Of a stretch of 64,000 nucleotides of DNA, positions 12,201 to 24,799 are shown one piece after another (positions within the stretch are counted from its first letter, which is position 1; the number at the start of each line of letters is the position of its first letter). The notes below the pieces were generated by a model. That model ran no database searches. It worked only from the letters and a program-made list of their open reading frames with translations, and was not told where the DNA came from. The position numbers and the translations under genes are program-made. This DNA comes from Anastatus disparis (lineage: Eukaryota; Arthropoda; Insecta; Hymenoptera; Eupelmidae). The DNA lies in NCBI GenBank assembly GCA_017163975.1, contig JAFFSR010000220.1:18680001-18744000 (forward strand), given 5' to 3'.

Positions 12201-14562
12201 TTTTATTTTTTAATGTTTGCAAAAACAAGTAGATGGTTGTTTGAATTGCTTTAAATTTCATCAGTTAAGTCGTCGAATAGCAGATTAATTAATTATTTGT
12301 TCCTAAATACTTTTTTTCTAATTATTTCAAATCAACTTTCTAATATTCATTTTGAAAATTATTAAATGACAATATTTAAACATTAAACAATCATCATTCT
12401 CATTGTTTGAACTTTGTACAAGGTAAGTTAAATATTTAACAGAAATAATCCATTTACTTTAGAATCAAAATATTCTTCGTTCGTCATTAAAACAATATTG
12501 TAGAACTGACTTTTTACATATTGTATATTAATTTTTCAATTTTCAAACACAATAAATTTTTTTTTTTGTATTTAAAATTTTTTAATTTTTCAATAAACCT
12601 AATTAAATGAAATAATTCTCATTTAATTAGGTTTAATAAAGAATTTAAATTAAAAAAAATATATTTCAATCAATTACTCATCTCTTTGATGTATGAAACA
12701 GCTGATTTGGTAGAAAGGAAACGTTCTAGCAAATTATATACGGCGATAACGTTAAGCTTGAGTTTACCTGACACTGACAGTCAGTAACACTTGGCTTCTC
12801 TCTCTCTCTCTCTCTTTCTCCTCTCAATGCTCTTTGATCGTATACATACATGTATACATTCTAACATAGCACGGGCCATTTGGTCACGTGGATGCCTCAA
12901 GGTATTTGTAAACATATACATATACACATGCTGATGTTGCGAATACTATCTTCTCATGACACGCATTGAACCTTACTTGCTGCAATAACAAGAAAATCGA
13001 GGTGCTAATTTATCACCTGCTAAGTTAATCAGCTAAACTTGACTTTAATTGTTTTATACAAATTACGTCTCTTTTGTTAAATCACATGATTTCAGGTTGT
13101 GCAAAATTATGCTGCTTAAATTCACTTTTAACTTCAGGATTATTTTCTCAATGGTATAGCATTTTTTAAAATTATTATTTGTTATACTATTCAGAAAATA
13201 AGTCAATATATAAATTTAATTTTAAGGATTTTAAGCATCACGATTAATTAACAAAAATTAAATGATGAAGTGATTATCTCCTAATCAAATAAGAAACTTT
13301 ATATTTCTATTTCCATTCTTCCTTAATATATTCAACAGTGCAGAGTATAGTATTTTCATTGAAACTTAAACACACGTGCAAGTTACATTTGGGTACAATG
13401 AACTTCTATTAAAAATAAAAGAAGGAAAATAAAAGAGAATGAAAAAAAAAAGAATGAAGCCACTAGTTTTCATTGTGTTGGCAGATCATTTGTTTTTAAT
13501 CTCAATAAAATTTAAAAGTACAAAATATACAGCAGCTCTCGGCGTATATGCCATAAGCGTATATAGTAAGAAAGTAGCGTATACGCCAATTTCCATTTCA
13601 AATAAAGCTGAGCTTTGCTTTGCTCAGTTTTAAAATGTCTCCAGACATCAGCAGCGTAGAATCTTCCTTTGTCTTATAGGTTCACGTATACATATATGTG
13701 TGTGTGTGTGTATATCTGACAAGACCTTGAACAGTCGGCAATGATGGCACTGACCTCAAAGATAGAAGGTTTATTTTACAATTACGATGAGATCCTATAA
13801 ATAAAGACTCTGTAAAAGATCTTAGAAAATATACGCAACGTACATAGTTTATATATGGATAGATTCCCTTCGCAGGTTATACGATATAGTGTCGGTCATC
13901 TTTCAAGTAACGCATGCCGATCTCTCATTAGATTTTTTTCTTCATTTATTTTCTTTTATTTTCAAAATTCCATGAGGATTAATTGACTAGAGCCATGCGT
14001 GCAACGTGCGTGTTATGCGATTTATGAGAACTCGAGAGCAAAAGGCTCTTGCCTCGTTTGTTATCACCCCGGGTTGCATTATAAGATTGAATCATATACA
14101 TATATACATGTATGATCATGCAGCTGCAATGAAAAGGAGAGCTTGAACTATCTGCGTGATATTGATTTTTTTTTTATTGTTACGATCAAATTGTATGACT
14201 CAATTTTTCATTTGTTTTTTTATTTTAATATATATTTGAGGATTGAAATTAGCGTTTGAAGTAGCTATGGCAAGTTGCCCTATATCTATGCATGGGGTCC
14301 TGTAGGAGCATCATTATTTTAAATATTTTCAATGTCATTTTAATAGAATCATTTATCTTATTCAGTTTTTAAATAATATAGTGTTTTTACAATATTGAAA
14401 AAGTATAAAAAATTTAGTTTCTTGAACTTTGCTCCCACTAATGATTCCATCTCTGGTAATGTAAATATGGCTCGTATTTACTAATTCTAACTGAGGCTGA
14501 AGATGGCATCGTTGTAATGCAACGACATTATTTTAACAAGATAAAATAAGTGTTCAAAAATT
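9291..14562. other. Non-coding stretch rich in GA/CT microsatellites
   Basis: Simple repeats occur at 9673-9695 (GA), 11282-11295 (GA), 11362-11382 (CT), 11461-11490 (GA-rich), 12796-12816 (CT) and 13698-13712 (TG). The 106-codon minus-strand frame at 9478-9798 runs through the GA tract as Ser-Leu repeats and is an artefact. A TTATTTTTCAG at 9915-9925 is followed by 38 open codons, which is not significant on its own. One perfect hairpin at 12594 is listed separately. Confidence 0.5.
12594..12635. repeat. Perfect hairpin, 17-bp arms
   Basis: TAAACCTAATTAAATGA (12594-12610) and its exact reverse complement (12619-12635) flank an 8-nt loop. Weaker complementarity continues outwards through the A/T-rich flanks. 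It could be a tiny palindromic element or a hairpin in an intron RNA. Confidence 0.75.
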
Positions 14563-14758
14563 GAGGTCTTCATTGGCTCACTCGGTAGAGCGATGGATTC
14601 GTAATCTCGAGATCCCGAGTTCGAATCCCGCTTTCGGCGGTCGATTGATACAAGCACCACTGTACATTACATATGCTTTGTTACAAACACGCTGGAAACC
14701 TCCATCGTTGACTAGCATCGCAATGATAGCGTAAAAACAGCGATGTTAAATAAAAAAA
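14563..14758 (+). mobile_element. tRNA-derived SINE, full-length copy
   Basis: The head has A box TGGCTCACTCGG, loop TTCGTAA and the perfect B box GAGTTCGAATCCC. The body carries ACAAGCACCACTGTACATTA, the CATCGTTGACTAGCATCGCA block and a CGATGTTAAATAAAAAAAA tail. AAAAATT occurs just before the element and just after its tail, a possible weak target-site duplication. The copy is close to the consensus of the family. Confidence 0.88.
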
Positions 14759-15574
14759 ATGTAAAAATTATTACTTGTTAATGTTATCAATTTTTGAATA
14801 AAATTTTTTTTTTTTAAATTGATGATTGAGATATATTTTTTTAAAAATCTTTATTTTATAGATTAACAATAGCATGTTCAATTTGTTTCATGTCAAACTT
14901 AGCAATATTCATGAATTATTGACAATCTAATAAAACTTTTTTTAAAACTCTGTTCCAAATCTTTCAATTTTGGATAAAGTAATAATTTAAAAAGTTGTAG
15001 AAACATTAATTTTCTACAAAAGCAGGAAGAAAAATTTTCAGCGATAATATAGATACTTTTAATAATGAATATATACTTGGCCCGTATAAACTTTTAAGAG
15101 CTAAACATGAAAAAATAAAAATTTCTTTAACTAACAATTTCAAAATTAAAATGAATCATATGATTTATTATAATGGTATTGATTATTTTTGATTTTAAAA
15201 ATAACTGATTAATATAAAATAGTTCATTAAAAGAATAAATCATAAAATGCGATCGAATTCTGCAGAAATATTATAGATACGTTCAGTGGGATATGGAAAG
15301 ATTAATGTTATATAATTAATAATATGCATCGATTATTTTATATCATATTCATCTTATTCAATATTAATAAATTGATTGAATTTAATAAATTATGTAACAC
15401 GTGCTTATGAGATTCTTTAGTAGCAAATTCCTTTGTTAATAATTTATCAGAAGCCAAATTTTATATTAAATTTTTAATAGATTTCACTTTTATAGAAATA
15501 TACAATTTTATAAAATCATTTCTTATACTGTTTGAAATTAAAAATAATTTCAAATTGGTCAAGATAAATAAAAT
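14759..15574. other. AT-rich non-coding stretch
   Basis: I see no supported feature, only A/T-rich sequence between the SINE and the inverted-end element. Confidence 0.4.
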
Positions 15575-16334
15575 TTTTCCTTCATACCCGTGCCGGAACT
15601 TCGCCTAAAAGTGCCTCTCGTGCGGCAGGGAACGGGCAAATTACATTTGTGATTTTCTTTACAATCACATGCTCAGAAGCCACTGTGCACCTTCATACTA
15701 CAACAGTTTCGGTCGCTTCACTGTCTGCTGCATGTTCCGACTATATCTATATATACTCAGTATGTCTAACCTCTGTTATTATACATCAAACATCGTTAGA
15801 CATGACTGTTAAAATTATGAAATACACACACACATAATAATTACACACGTTTTTTTATATGAATTATCATTAGAATATTTACTGTATATCCTATGTTATC
15901 AGCTATAGGATACACATGTTCCGTTTTTTCACATTTCTTTCATGCATACACAATTTTTTTTTAACTCGCGATATTTTTTTCACGACACTCACAACACGCT
16001 TTTAGACACTTAAAAAATAAAAATACAATAAAATAATTGAATATTTATGTTCTTTTTTTGTTTCTTTACACGTTTTATTTATTTGAATTGTTAAATAAAA
16101 CAAATTGTTTATCCTATGTTAACCGCTATAGGACTTTTATTTGCGATTCTCTCTCTCATTCTCTCTCTCTTTCACGCTCTCAACGTATACTATAGTTTCT
16201 TGCGCATGCGCGCTACAACAAACTAAAGCATCAAATGACTTTTCACTAGAAGTCGTTTTCGATGTATTTTTTTACTTAAAAATGAATTTTTATCTTTTTG
16301 GGATGGCGAAGTTCCGGCCGGGCATGAAGGAAAA
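15575..16334. mobile_element. Non-autonomous element with 30-bp inverted ends
   Basis: A terminal block at 15575-15605 (TTTTCCTTCATACCCG then GCCGGAACTTCGCC) recurs inverted at 16305-16334 with one substitution and one short indel, enclosing 760 bp. Inside, a palindromic motif TCCTAT-n9-TATAGGA appears twice, at 15887-15912 and 16109-16134, about 220 bp apart. A short (AC)n and a CT-rich run are also present. There is no transposase frame, so if this is a transposon it is non-autonomous. The right end merges with a GC-rich foldback, so the true boundary may be 16467. Confidence 0.5.
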
Positions 16335-16467
16335 TCGTATACGCTCCTCGGCACGAAACAGGCTCATCATATGCGCGTGTTTTGCTTCGCTCGGCTTCGC
16401 CTCGCGAAGCAAACCAACACGCGCATGGAATGAGCCTGTTCCGTGCCTCGGAACGTAATATACTATT
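16331..16467. repeat. GC-rich foldback element C
   Basis: The left arm (CTCGGCACGAAACAGGCTCAT from 16346, then ATGCGCGTGTTTTGCTTCGC to 16390) pairs with the right arm (GCGAAGCAAACCAACACGCG at 16404, ATGAGCCTGTTCCGTGCCTCG to 16450) around TCGGCTTCGCCTC. The outer ends AATCGTATACG and CGTAATATACTATT correspond to those of the palindrome at 7580-7652. The local GC content is far above the surroundings. Confidence 0.7.
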
Positions 16468-19400
16468 CTTATCATTTGTCTTGATATATTTCTAGAATTG
16501 GTTGAAAATTAATATTTTGATTAATAAAAATATTTTGTTTTTTTGTCAAAAACCATTGCAATTTGTAACATTTTTCATTTTTTTTTTGTTAACATCTATA
16601 TTACAGCAATAAATTTATCTGACCTATCTTACGCCTTAACGTCCAATCCTTATAAATCTCTGCTAACGTTTTAACATCTTTTTTCCAAGATTTTTTTACA
16701 AAACTTTTTTACCTTCTTTATAAGATGTCGTAAGATATCATGATTACTTTTGCAATTTGCTTAACCCGAGCGTGCGCGTATATATACGTCTCTTAAGAAC
16801 GCACGCAAAGACATACTTATTATCGCAAGGAAATGAATTTTGTTATCGCAAGCTAACTTTATCGGGGGCTTCGTAGCTCCGGGTATAAAAGCATGACGAA
16901 AGCCGCAACTTGCAACTTGACGCTTTGCTCTCTTTCTTTTTTCTTTCTTCACTGTCTCTCTTTTGAGACGCGAAAAGGAAATTAATCTTAATAATATAAA
17001 GTAACCAAGGACTTGTGGAAAGTTTTGAAATGGAAGGGTTTTATACGTTTATTGACTAATCATCTTTTCTTTTTGAGTGTTAGTTGGTTTTTGTTGATTG
17101 TTATTTTATGATGAAAATATATCAAGAAAAACTAATTTTTCTTATACTTTTATCATTTCATTTGTTTGATGTGAATTTTAAAAAGTTATGATCATGATTA
17201 ATTTCTCAAAGTAATTCCAGTTTTGTATGATTTTTGTTAATAAATTGACAAATAAAATTAATGTTAAATGTCACCGAATATCTTCATGATTTTATTTTTA
17301 AATTATCAAAGCTAAAATATCATTTTACCATCCGCGTCGGAGTCTCCGGCTCGATATAAATGATAAATATTTTTTATTTTATTCGCGCGATTATTTACGC
17401 GATTATCCAAATATTTGTTCTTACTCGCAAAACTTTCTTTTTCCCTTTAAAACTAGAGTGAATTAATGTTCTGTGGATGTAATCAAACTTCTATCTTACG
17501 AACTCAATTAAAATTTAAGTTGATTTGAAAATGCAAAGAAGTGAAAATTGCTTCAAAAAGTTGGAAATTTCAAGTAAATCCATTAAAGTTTAGCTTTCAA
17601 AATATCTCATCTTCAATTTTTTTTTCTTTTATACCAAAGTAAATACAATTTTTCCTTTATTCAAATTTTTCCAGTCAAACCAATCAATTTAATTTTTCGT
17701 ATGATATTTTAATAAAGAAGGATCGAATTTATTATTTATTAAAATGTAGATTACTAAAATACACAGAAACAGGATTTCATAGCAAATAAATCATGCCATT
17801 TAAAAGTTAAAAAATACTTGCATTTGAATCAAGCGTATGATTCGTTGTTCATCGGATATTAAAGTATCAATTATTAAGTTTCAGATAAGAGAAGTTAAAC
17901 AAACTAAATTTAATGCTTTGCGAATGTCAACTGGACATGACACACGATGTTTGATGCCGATCAGCTGGTTTGAACTATTTTTTGTTTTATTTGAGCTTTG
18001 CGTTAGTCTTGTACTAGTTGCGTGATGTTTGTAAAAAAGATAAAAATACAAATATTTTGCAATTTTAGTTATCAATTTGTATTTGTTTGTTATGTTACAC
18101 TTTTTAATTTTTATGAAGCATTTTATGAGAACATGAATGTATTTAAATTTATATCTTTACAAATGGCATTTGCGCACGTAAATTCAAAAGTGCCATATAC
18201 ATATATGAACGTGATTTCATGGAGGTTTTTTTAGCTCTTTTTTTCTAAATATATTTATTGTTCATTTTCCAATCGTACATAAAATCGCAAAAAATTTTAT
18301 ATAAATTTTTATATAAAAAGTATTTATGTTCAAACATCTCAAATTCATGTTATATATTATTTTTTATGGATATTATCTCATTCAATTAAATAACACTTCA
18401 TAAAAATACGTAAGAAGTTGAGCGTTTGTCATATTGTTTAAAATCAATAAATACGATTATATAATTCTATTAGATTCATACAAAGTAAAAAACAAAAGCA
18501 CAATTATTCTTTTCTATCGCAGCATCAACTTTTTATTTCAACTTTATACATGTATAACAAAAGAAAAACCATCATCTTAACTATGCATAATATTTTGATT
18601 TAAAACTTCGCTAAGTTACAAATCGCTATTTAAAAACAGTCGCCTTAACTTGACAGTAAAGTATTTTATATACCGTCGCCCGGAGCTAAAACAAAATTTA
18701 AAAAAATAACATGAGCTAAGGATCAAAACTAAAAAAAAAAGAAGAGAAAAAGAAGCAATTGTCGAAAGTCTTGCGCACATATACACTCTATAGCAAAGAG
18801 AGACAAATAGCTTCAACGGCAGCGTCTTTTGCGACAATATCTCCGCCTTCCTCTTGCGTAATCATGTGGATGGGTCTTATGCGTGTATATATATGTGTGT
18901 ACATATATACATTCGAAGGAGTGGCGTTTGTAACGTTGAAATATGCGCGCAAGCAGCCGAGCTCGCGCCTGCATAATTACGAATATAATTTATAAAAAGC
19001 ATCGTCACACAGAGTTTCTTTATTTTACTTTTTTTGCTCTTTGTATATGGGCATAATGTCTCGTACAGTGACTATGTATATATACATTGGTAACAACCCC
19101 TTTTCTCGCTCTCGTTGTTTCATTCTCGACTTCTTTTTCATGCTCTTTTTGTTGCCGAGAAGAAATTTTATTTATCTTGGGTAAATGACTCTATTTACAT
19201 TTATTAACAATTTAATTTATCACTGTTATTGCATATTTGTATAGTATTTAATTGAAGGCAATTTGTTAATCATCTTTATTTGAAAATAAATTTTTTATTT
19301 TGCATATATATTTGTAAATACTCTAATTTGAACTATGATTCAAGAGAAAATACAATTCTGTGATCAATTCATGACAAACATACACAGTGATGGAATCAAT

Positions 19401-22400
19401 TCTTAAACAATCAGAAATAATTATATATTTGAATGAAAAAATACCCGTATCATAAAAATTACCATAAAATAAAAATTCTGAATACAAAGAATATACAGAT
19501 ATTTTAGTTCAACTTGACTAATGCGAATCGTATACTTTTCTCAAATAATTTATTAACCGGCAACATATTTTGATTCGTAGATGCAGGCAATGTTTTTCAT
19601 GTCAAAAGAGCATTTTAAATATTGCATTGTAAATTTTAGTTATATTATCACAGTTTGCAATTCTATATTTCTTTGTTGACTAATGTATGAATGCAATTTT
19701 TATTTGAGAAAAAATTATTATTTAAATAAATACACAGTCGACAGTAATATTTTCAATATTGTCTAAATAGTCGTTGATCATAAAAAGAATATATAAGTAT
19801 AGTTTATTATAATAATATTGTAAATATTACATTTAGTATCTAGACAGTTTGCATAGAAAAATAATGATTAATAGAACTGTATAGATGTTCATATTTTAAA
19901 AGTTTAAAAAAATTCCTTTATTATCGAAAAACAGTATATAAAATAATAACAACTCTTTTCTCGTGAAAAATTGTTGAGCTTCTCTTTCACAATTATTGTC
20001 TTGATATAATATTATTGCCAAGTAGACCAAAAAAACAAACTCTCTTTTTGAATTGTAAAAGAATCGGTTCTAGATATTATAGTCAAATAAATAATTAACA
20101 TTCATTAAACAATCGTGAATACTGATTATTAAAGACATTTTGTTCTTTCTTAATAATCAAAAGAACAGGTTTATAAAATTTCAAAGAATGAATAGACCTA
20201 ATTTTCATATTACATTCACTATCATTTAACTATTTTAAAATATTTAACTGATTTTAAAGATAATATAAGGCAATATTTCTAAAACAATTGTACATCTTAA
20301 GATAAACGGCTAAACTCTCATATGAATACATTAAAAAAAAATCCCGTTATCCGCAATTATCATGTTTCCCTAAACATCTTTTTTATTTAACGCTCTTTCT
20401 CTCTTTCTCCGCAGTAATAATAGGCACAAGAGAATTACATCCGTATACACGTTAAGCGTACAAGAATCGTGATTCAAGAAAGGGGTGGCAGCGGTTATAG
20501 TACAACAACAAGGCGTAGAAAGTACGGGGGGAAGGGGGTATCTACTTAATACCTTTATAATGTGCGTAGGGCAATTCTTTATGTCGACGGAAATATTTAT
20601 TATGGGAATTAGGGAAATTAGCGAAGGTAAAGGAGGCTAATGTATTGCGGGTGTATACGCGTATAATTCCCGCGAGGGTAATATCATACACGACAATGAC
20701 ACCAGAGAAGAAGAAAAAAATTTTTTTTTTTTATTAATACGGAATGATCGTGTTATCTCATATTGTACAAGCTAAATGGTTTTATAAGGGATGCACCAGC
20801 GTATCTATGATTATGGTATTCACAATTTACATATATTTTTGTATCAAGAGGAAATTTTGTGTTCATAAATTATTTAAATTAAACAATTCAATATAAAGAT
20901 ATTGTGCAAGCGTAATTATTTAATCATATAAAATTATCTTTCAATTAAATATTTAAATATATATAAAAATATATAAATAAATGTAATATATAAATAGACA
21001 ATTATACAGAATAAAGTTTGACAAATAGAAATTTTAAATTAAAGTTGATAGAATTTATTTTTATATTTTTATTTTTCGTAAACAAGTGAAATTTTGTTGA
21101 AAATTTAACAAAATCCATCACAATTACCAGACATAATTATTTTGGTGAAGCAGTTTATTTTAAAATTAAAATGCATAAATGTAAACAATCTTCATTCAAT
21201 TAAAATTTCACAAAGATCTTCGTAAAAGGCTTTTGAGTTAAAAAAAGCAATAAAATTATTTTATAAAAGGCATTCACTTGAATAATAATGAACTTATTAA
21301 ATTATTTAAACAATACGAAATGAAATTGTATTTGCATTTAATATCCTGAAAAATCATAAATAAAAGTTTGCCTATTCTTTTGAAATTATGATTCTTATAG
21401 CGTTGTCACAAAGAGAAGTTTTATATTTTCACCGAGGCATATAACAATAAATTAATGCACATCTCTTTCTCTCTCTGTTGGATAAATATATACCTGCTCT
21501 GCTCGTAATATTTATCTCCTTATTATAGTCGTTGTGCTTTAGATGCTTTTTTTTATTTTCAAAGTTCGCAAGTCGTTTATCTTTAGTCTTTGTTGTGAAA
21601 AATATGTGCCATTTTCTTTATTAGAACATTTTTTTTTATTTTATAAATGTGCGCTATAAAAAATTTTCATTTGATATATAATTATTGAATAATATAAGAG
21701 AATAATTTAATTTAATGAATAAACAATTATTTTATAACAAATGTTTTATTAGTTTTTGTATTTTTTGAAATTTTTTTTTCGCTGGAGATGAAAAGAAAAA
21801 AAATTTGAACATAAAAGAACAGTCGGAAATGGAAAAAGTTTGATTGTTTTTATACTTTTTTAATGATAAAAGTGAAATCCACGCTAACAAGAATAAAGGT
21901 TTTTATTAAATTTCTTTTTTGCGTTTGAAAAATAATTTAAAAACGTAAGCTTTTCAAATTAATAAGATTAATTTATACTATACTTCTACTTTAATTTCAA
22001 TTTATTTTTCATTATTCGCCTAATTTTCGTTATAAAATTTTAGATTAAAAAAAAAATTTTATTTGTAGCTTAATCAAAAAACTGTCGTGAAAATAATTTG
22101 ATTCGACTTTTGTTACATCAATTTAAATACAATCTAATAAATGCAACGTAAAACTTAAAAATTTTACGTACCGTCAATCCGACATTTTGATAATCTATTC
22201 AACTTTTCATTACTCATTCAAACTCATAACTTATGTTTTCGCAAAAATTAAAAAAAAATTATTTATACATCGTACGCTGTCGCCTGAAGCAATGATGATG
22301 TTAATAAAAAACTGTAATAATAACCGTTTCTATTCGTTGATTTTTGCATATCGATTTCGCTGCCATACTGTGAAAAAAATATAAAAAAATGAAAAAAAAG

Positions 22401-24590
22401 AAAACGAAAAAATAAAAATTCGAGAGAACATACGTATGCAAAGGAGAAAAAACAGAGAACGAATTTGATTGATATATCCGTTAAAAACAAATACATATCC
22501 AATACTAACAGACGCTGTATTTTTCATTGGGTTTGACTTTTCCTCTCTCTCTTTTCCTCTACTTCTTTCTCTTTTTATGTTTGCATTATACGGCTTGTAA
22601 TAACGGGGGCTGGCGTGTACGCACAGCGTTGTGCTCAAGTTTGCGTGGAAGATTCGAGAAGCATACATTAAAAAAAAAAAGCGCGTCCAGTAGAAATTTT
22701 TCCTCTTTTTTTTGATGGCGGTATATATGAGTTCCCTTTTCTTTTTTTTGGCTCGAGTCAAATAAATTAGATTGGTCCCGGGGTAAGGGAGCACTTTGTT
22801 AAATTGTCGACGCTTACGTTTCGCTACTCTTGTTTCTTTTCTTCCTTTCTTTCTTTCTAGGCACCCCTCTTTCTTTTACATTTGCTAATGCTTCATTATT
22901 CTTTCGTTTTTTATTGTGGACCATTTTTAATTGCGTTGCGTTTGATGCGAGATACAAAAAAGTAAATTTTCACGCTTTGTGTAGCAACTGATAATATTAA
23001 AGCAAAAAACATAAAGAGTGAAGAAAATAATAGTGGAACAATCTTGAAAAAATATCCAAAGATTCGAAAAATTTTCTTGGTATTGTACTGCTTGCGCGGC
23101 ACGTATATGCAGTATATATTCAAAACGTCAAACGAACGTAGCGGGAGTGAGTGGAAGGAGTGAATTCAGGAGGGTATATATCGATTCTCCACTTTCCCAA
23201 TGTCGGTGTATTATCCAAATTGCTGTGGTTTCCTCTGCTGCGTGTTTCGGATATCGCAAAGTTTCGACGCATAATGCATTATGCTAATGGAAAATTTTAG
23301 ACAAAATCAGTAAATTCAAATCGTAATTGTTGTGCCGTACGCCTTTTTATTTTCTTCCCTTCTCTCCTCAGCTGGTTATTCAATTTTTCTTTTTTCAATC
23401 CTATGGATAAATTTATTAACATGAAATCAATTTAGTAGACAAACTAATGATTATTTTATCTTTGTGTAATCAGTTGAAATTTGTATATTTGACTTCTAGA
23501 TATGTTTGACAAGCAGTATAATGCAAAATATATTTTTTTAAATCAATATTGAAAACCAAATTTGCTGTACTTTGCAGCGTAAAATTTAATTAAAATGCAA
23601 TGGAAATGATATCGATGTTTTTATTTAATTGAAACATTAAATTTATTAATCTGCATTAATAATTAAAGCGAGAAACATAATTTTCATGTGTAAATAATGT
23701 ATTTTTGAAAATGTAAATAGCAATATTAACATTCTTTTAGTTTAATTCCCCAAAATCAAATGTGAAATTCTTATCTTCTTTAAATACCAAAATTAATCAA
23801 ATATACGCCTAATTAATGAAGAAAGATCAAAAGTTCCGCGAAAGATAAACGAGACTATTATATTTATATATTTCACGTTATCAAAAAAAAAAGGAAACAA
23901 AATTTCATGTGACGCTGACTCACTATACGTTCGCCATTACGACCGTTAATCAATCGCTAATCAATACCAACTGCACTCCGTACAAAATCACCATTGGCCA
24001 GCCAATTAAAAAAGTTGAATCAAACCACGCGCACGGTCGAAGTACAAAAAAAAAGGAAAACGAGGGGAGAGAAAGGGAGCGAGAGAAAGAGTAAGCGTGA
24101 TTTTCCACGCAAAAAAATTATGGGCTCGGTATTCAAATGGTCATAATTTTTTCGCGCGCAGATGAAACGACAGCGAAGTAAGAGAAAGAGAGCACGAGAA
24201 CCTCTGACCATTAATTAGGAAGAGTAGCTCGTTTCAACCATTCGTATAGTTATATAGAATTATGCATAGAGAGGGAAGGGAGAGAGGCTTTAAACTCGTT
24301 GAACGGACTAATGGAAGGAAAAGAGTGAATCGTCACTGCCAGAGGCATATTCCTACGTTAAATCAAAAGCAAGTCTCACTTTGTGCGCGTATATACCTAT
24401 TTCTCATCGTATGCTTAATGCTTATATTATATGAAAGGGTTGAGTTTGGTCATATTCAACGGTGTTCGACCGTATGATTTCTTTATTTTTCGCTTTCCTC
24501 TTTAAATCAGTAATCATATATTTTTGTATTTATTTTTGTTTAAGGTTTACGGTGTAAATTTTAAAGTTAAAGTATTTCTTTTTTTTATAG
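16468..24590. other. Long non-coding stretch
   Basis: No gene is supported over 8 kb. A less AT-rich island at about 20390-20720 opens with a strong acceptor-like sequence (CTCTTTCTCCGCAG, ending at 20414), but two of the frames after it stop quickly and the third is short. The longest frame in the window (154 codons, minus strand, 22330-22794) is Lys/Arg/Phe low-complexity sequence and is not a gene. Short pyrimidine runs and TATATACG-type repeats are scattered throughout. Confidence 0.5.
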
Positions 24591-24698
24591 GGCGTACAGT
24601 TTCATAACTCTTGGGGTAAAGCTGTCAAAACTTTAGGGTTATCGGAGAAATTATGGTCTCGCGGACTTTTGAAGAAGGATATGTCATATAAATCATGA
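24591..24698 (+). other. Candidate terminal exon, low confidence
   Basis: An acceptor with a good polypyrimidine tract (TTTCTTTTTTTTATAG, ending at 24590) is followed by 35 open codons and TGA (24696-24698) in one frame; the other two stop early. The peptide is protein-like (it begins GVQFHNSWGKAVKTLGL) and not A/T-biased, and the first 90 bases are clearly richer in G+C than the flanks. An AATAAA lies about 70 nt after the stop, near 24770. Together these could mark an alternative 3' exon of a plus-strand gene. No partner exon or protein family is identified. Confidence 0.25.
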
Positions 24699-24799
24699 AT
24701 ATATCATAAATATGTCCTCCGAGGAAATATGTATACGGAAAAAAAAGACAAAAGAATATATAGTGAAAGGAAATAAAAAAAAAAATGAAATCATATGTA

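Noticed and set aside
14563..14640. tRNA-Thr (CGT) gene
   Set aside because: Boxes and anticodon loop are present, but the acceptor and T stems do not pair and the sequence continues into the SINE body, as in the other copies.
22330..22794. Longest open frame in the window, 154 codons, minus strand
   Set aside because: It runs through A-rich/T-rich tracts as Lys/Arg and Phe/Ser runs, overlaps other frames on both strands and shows no domain or signal.
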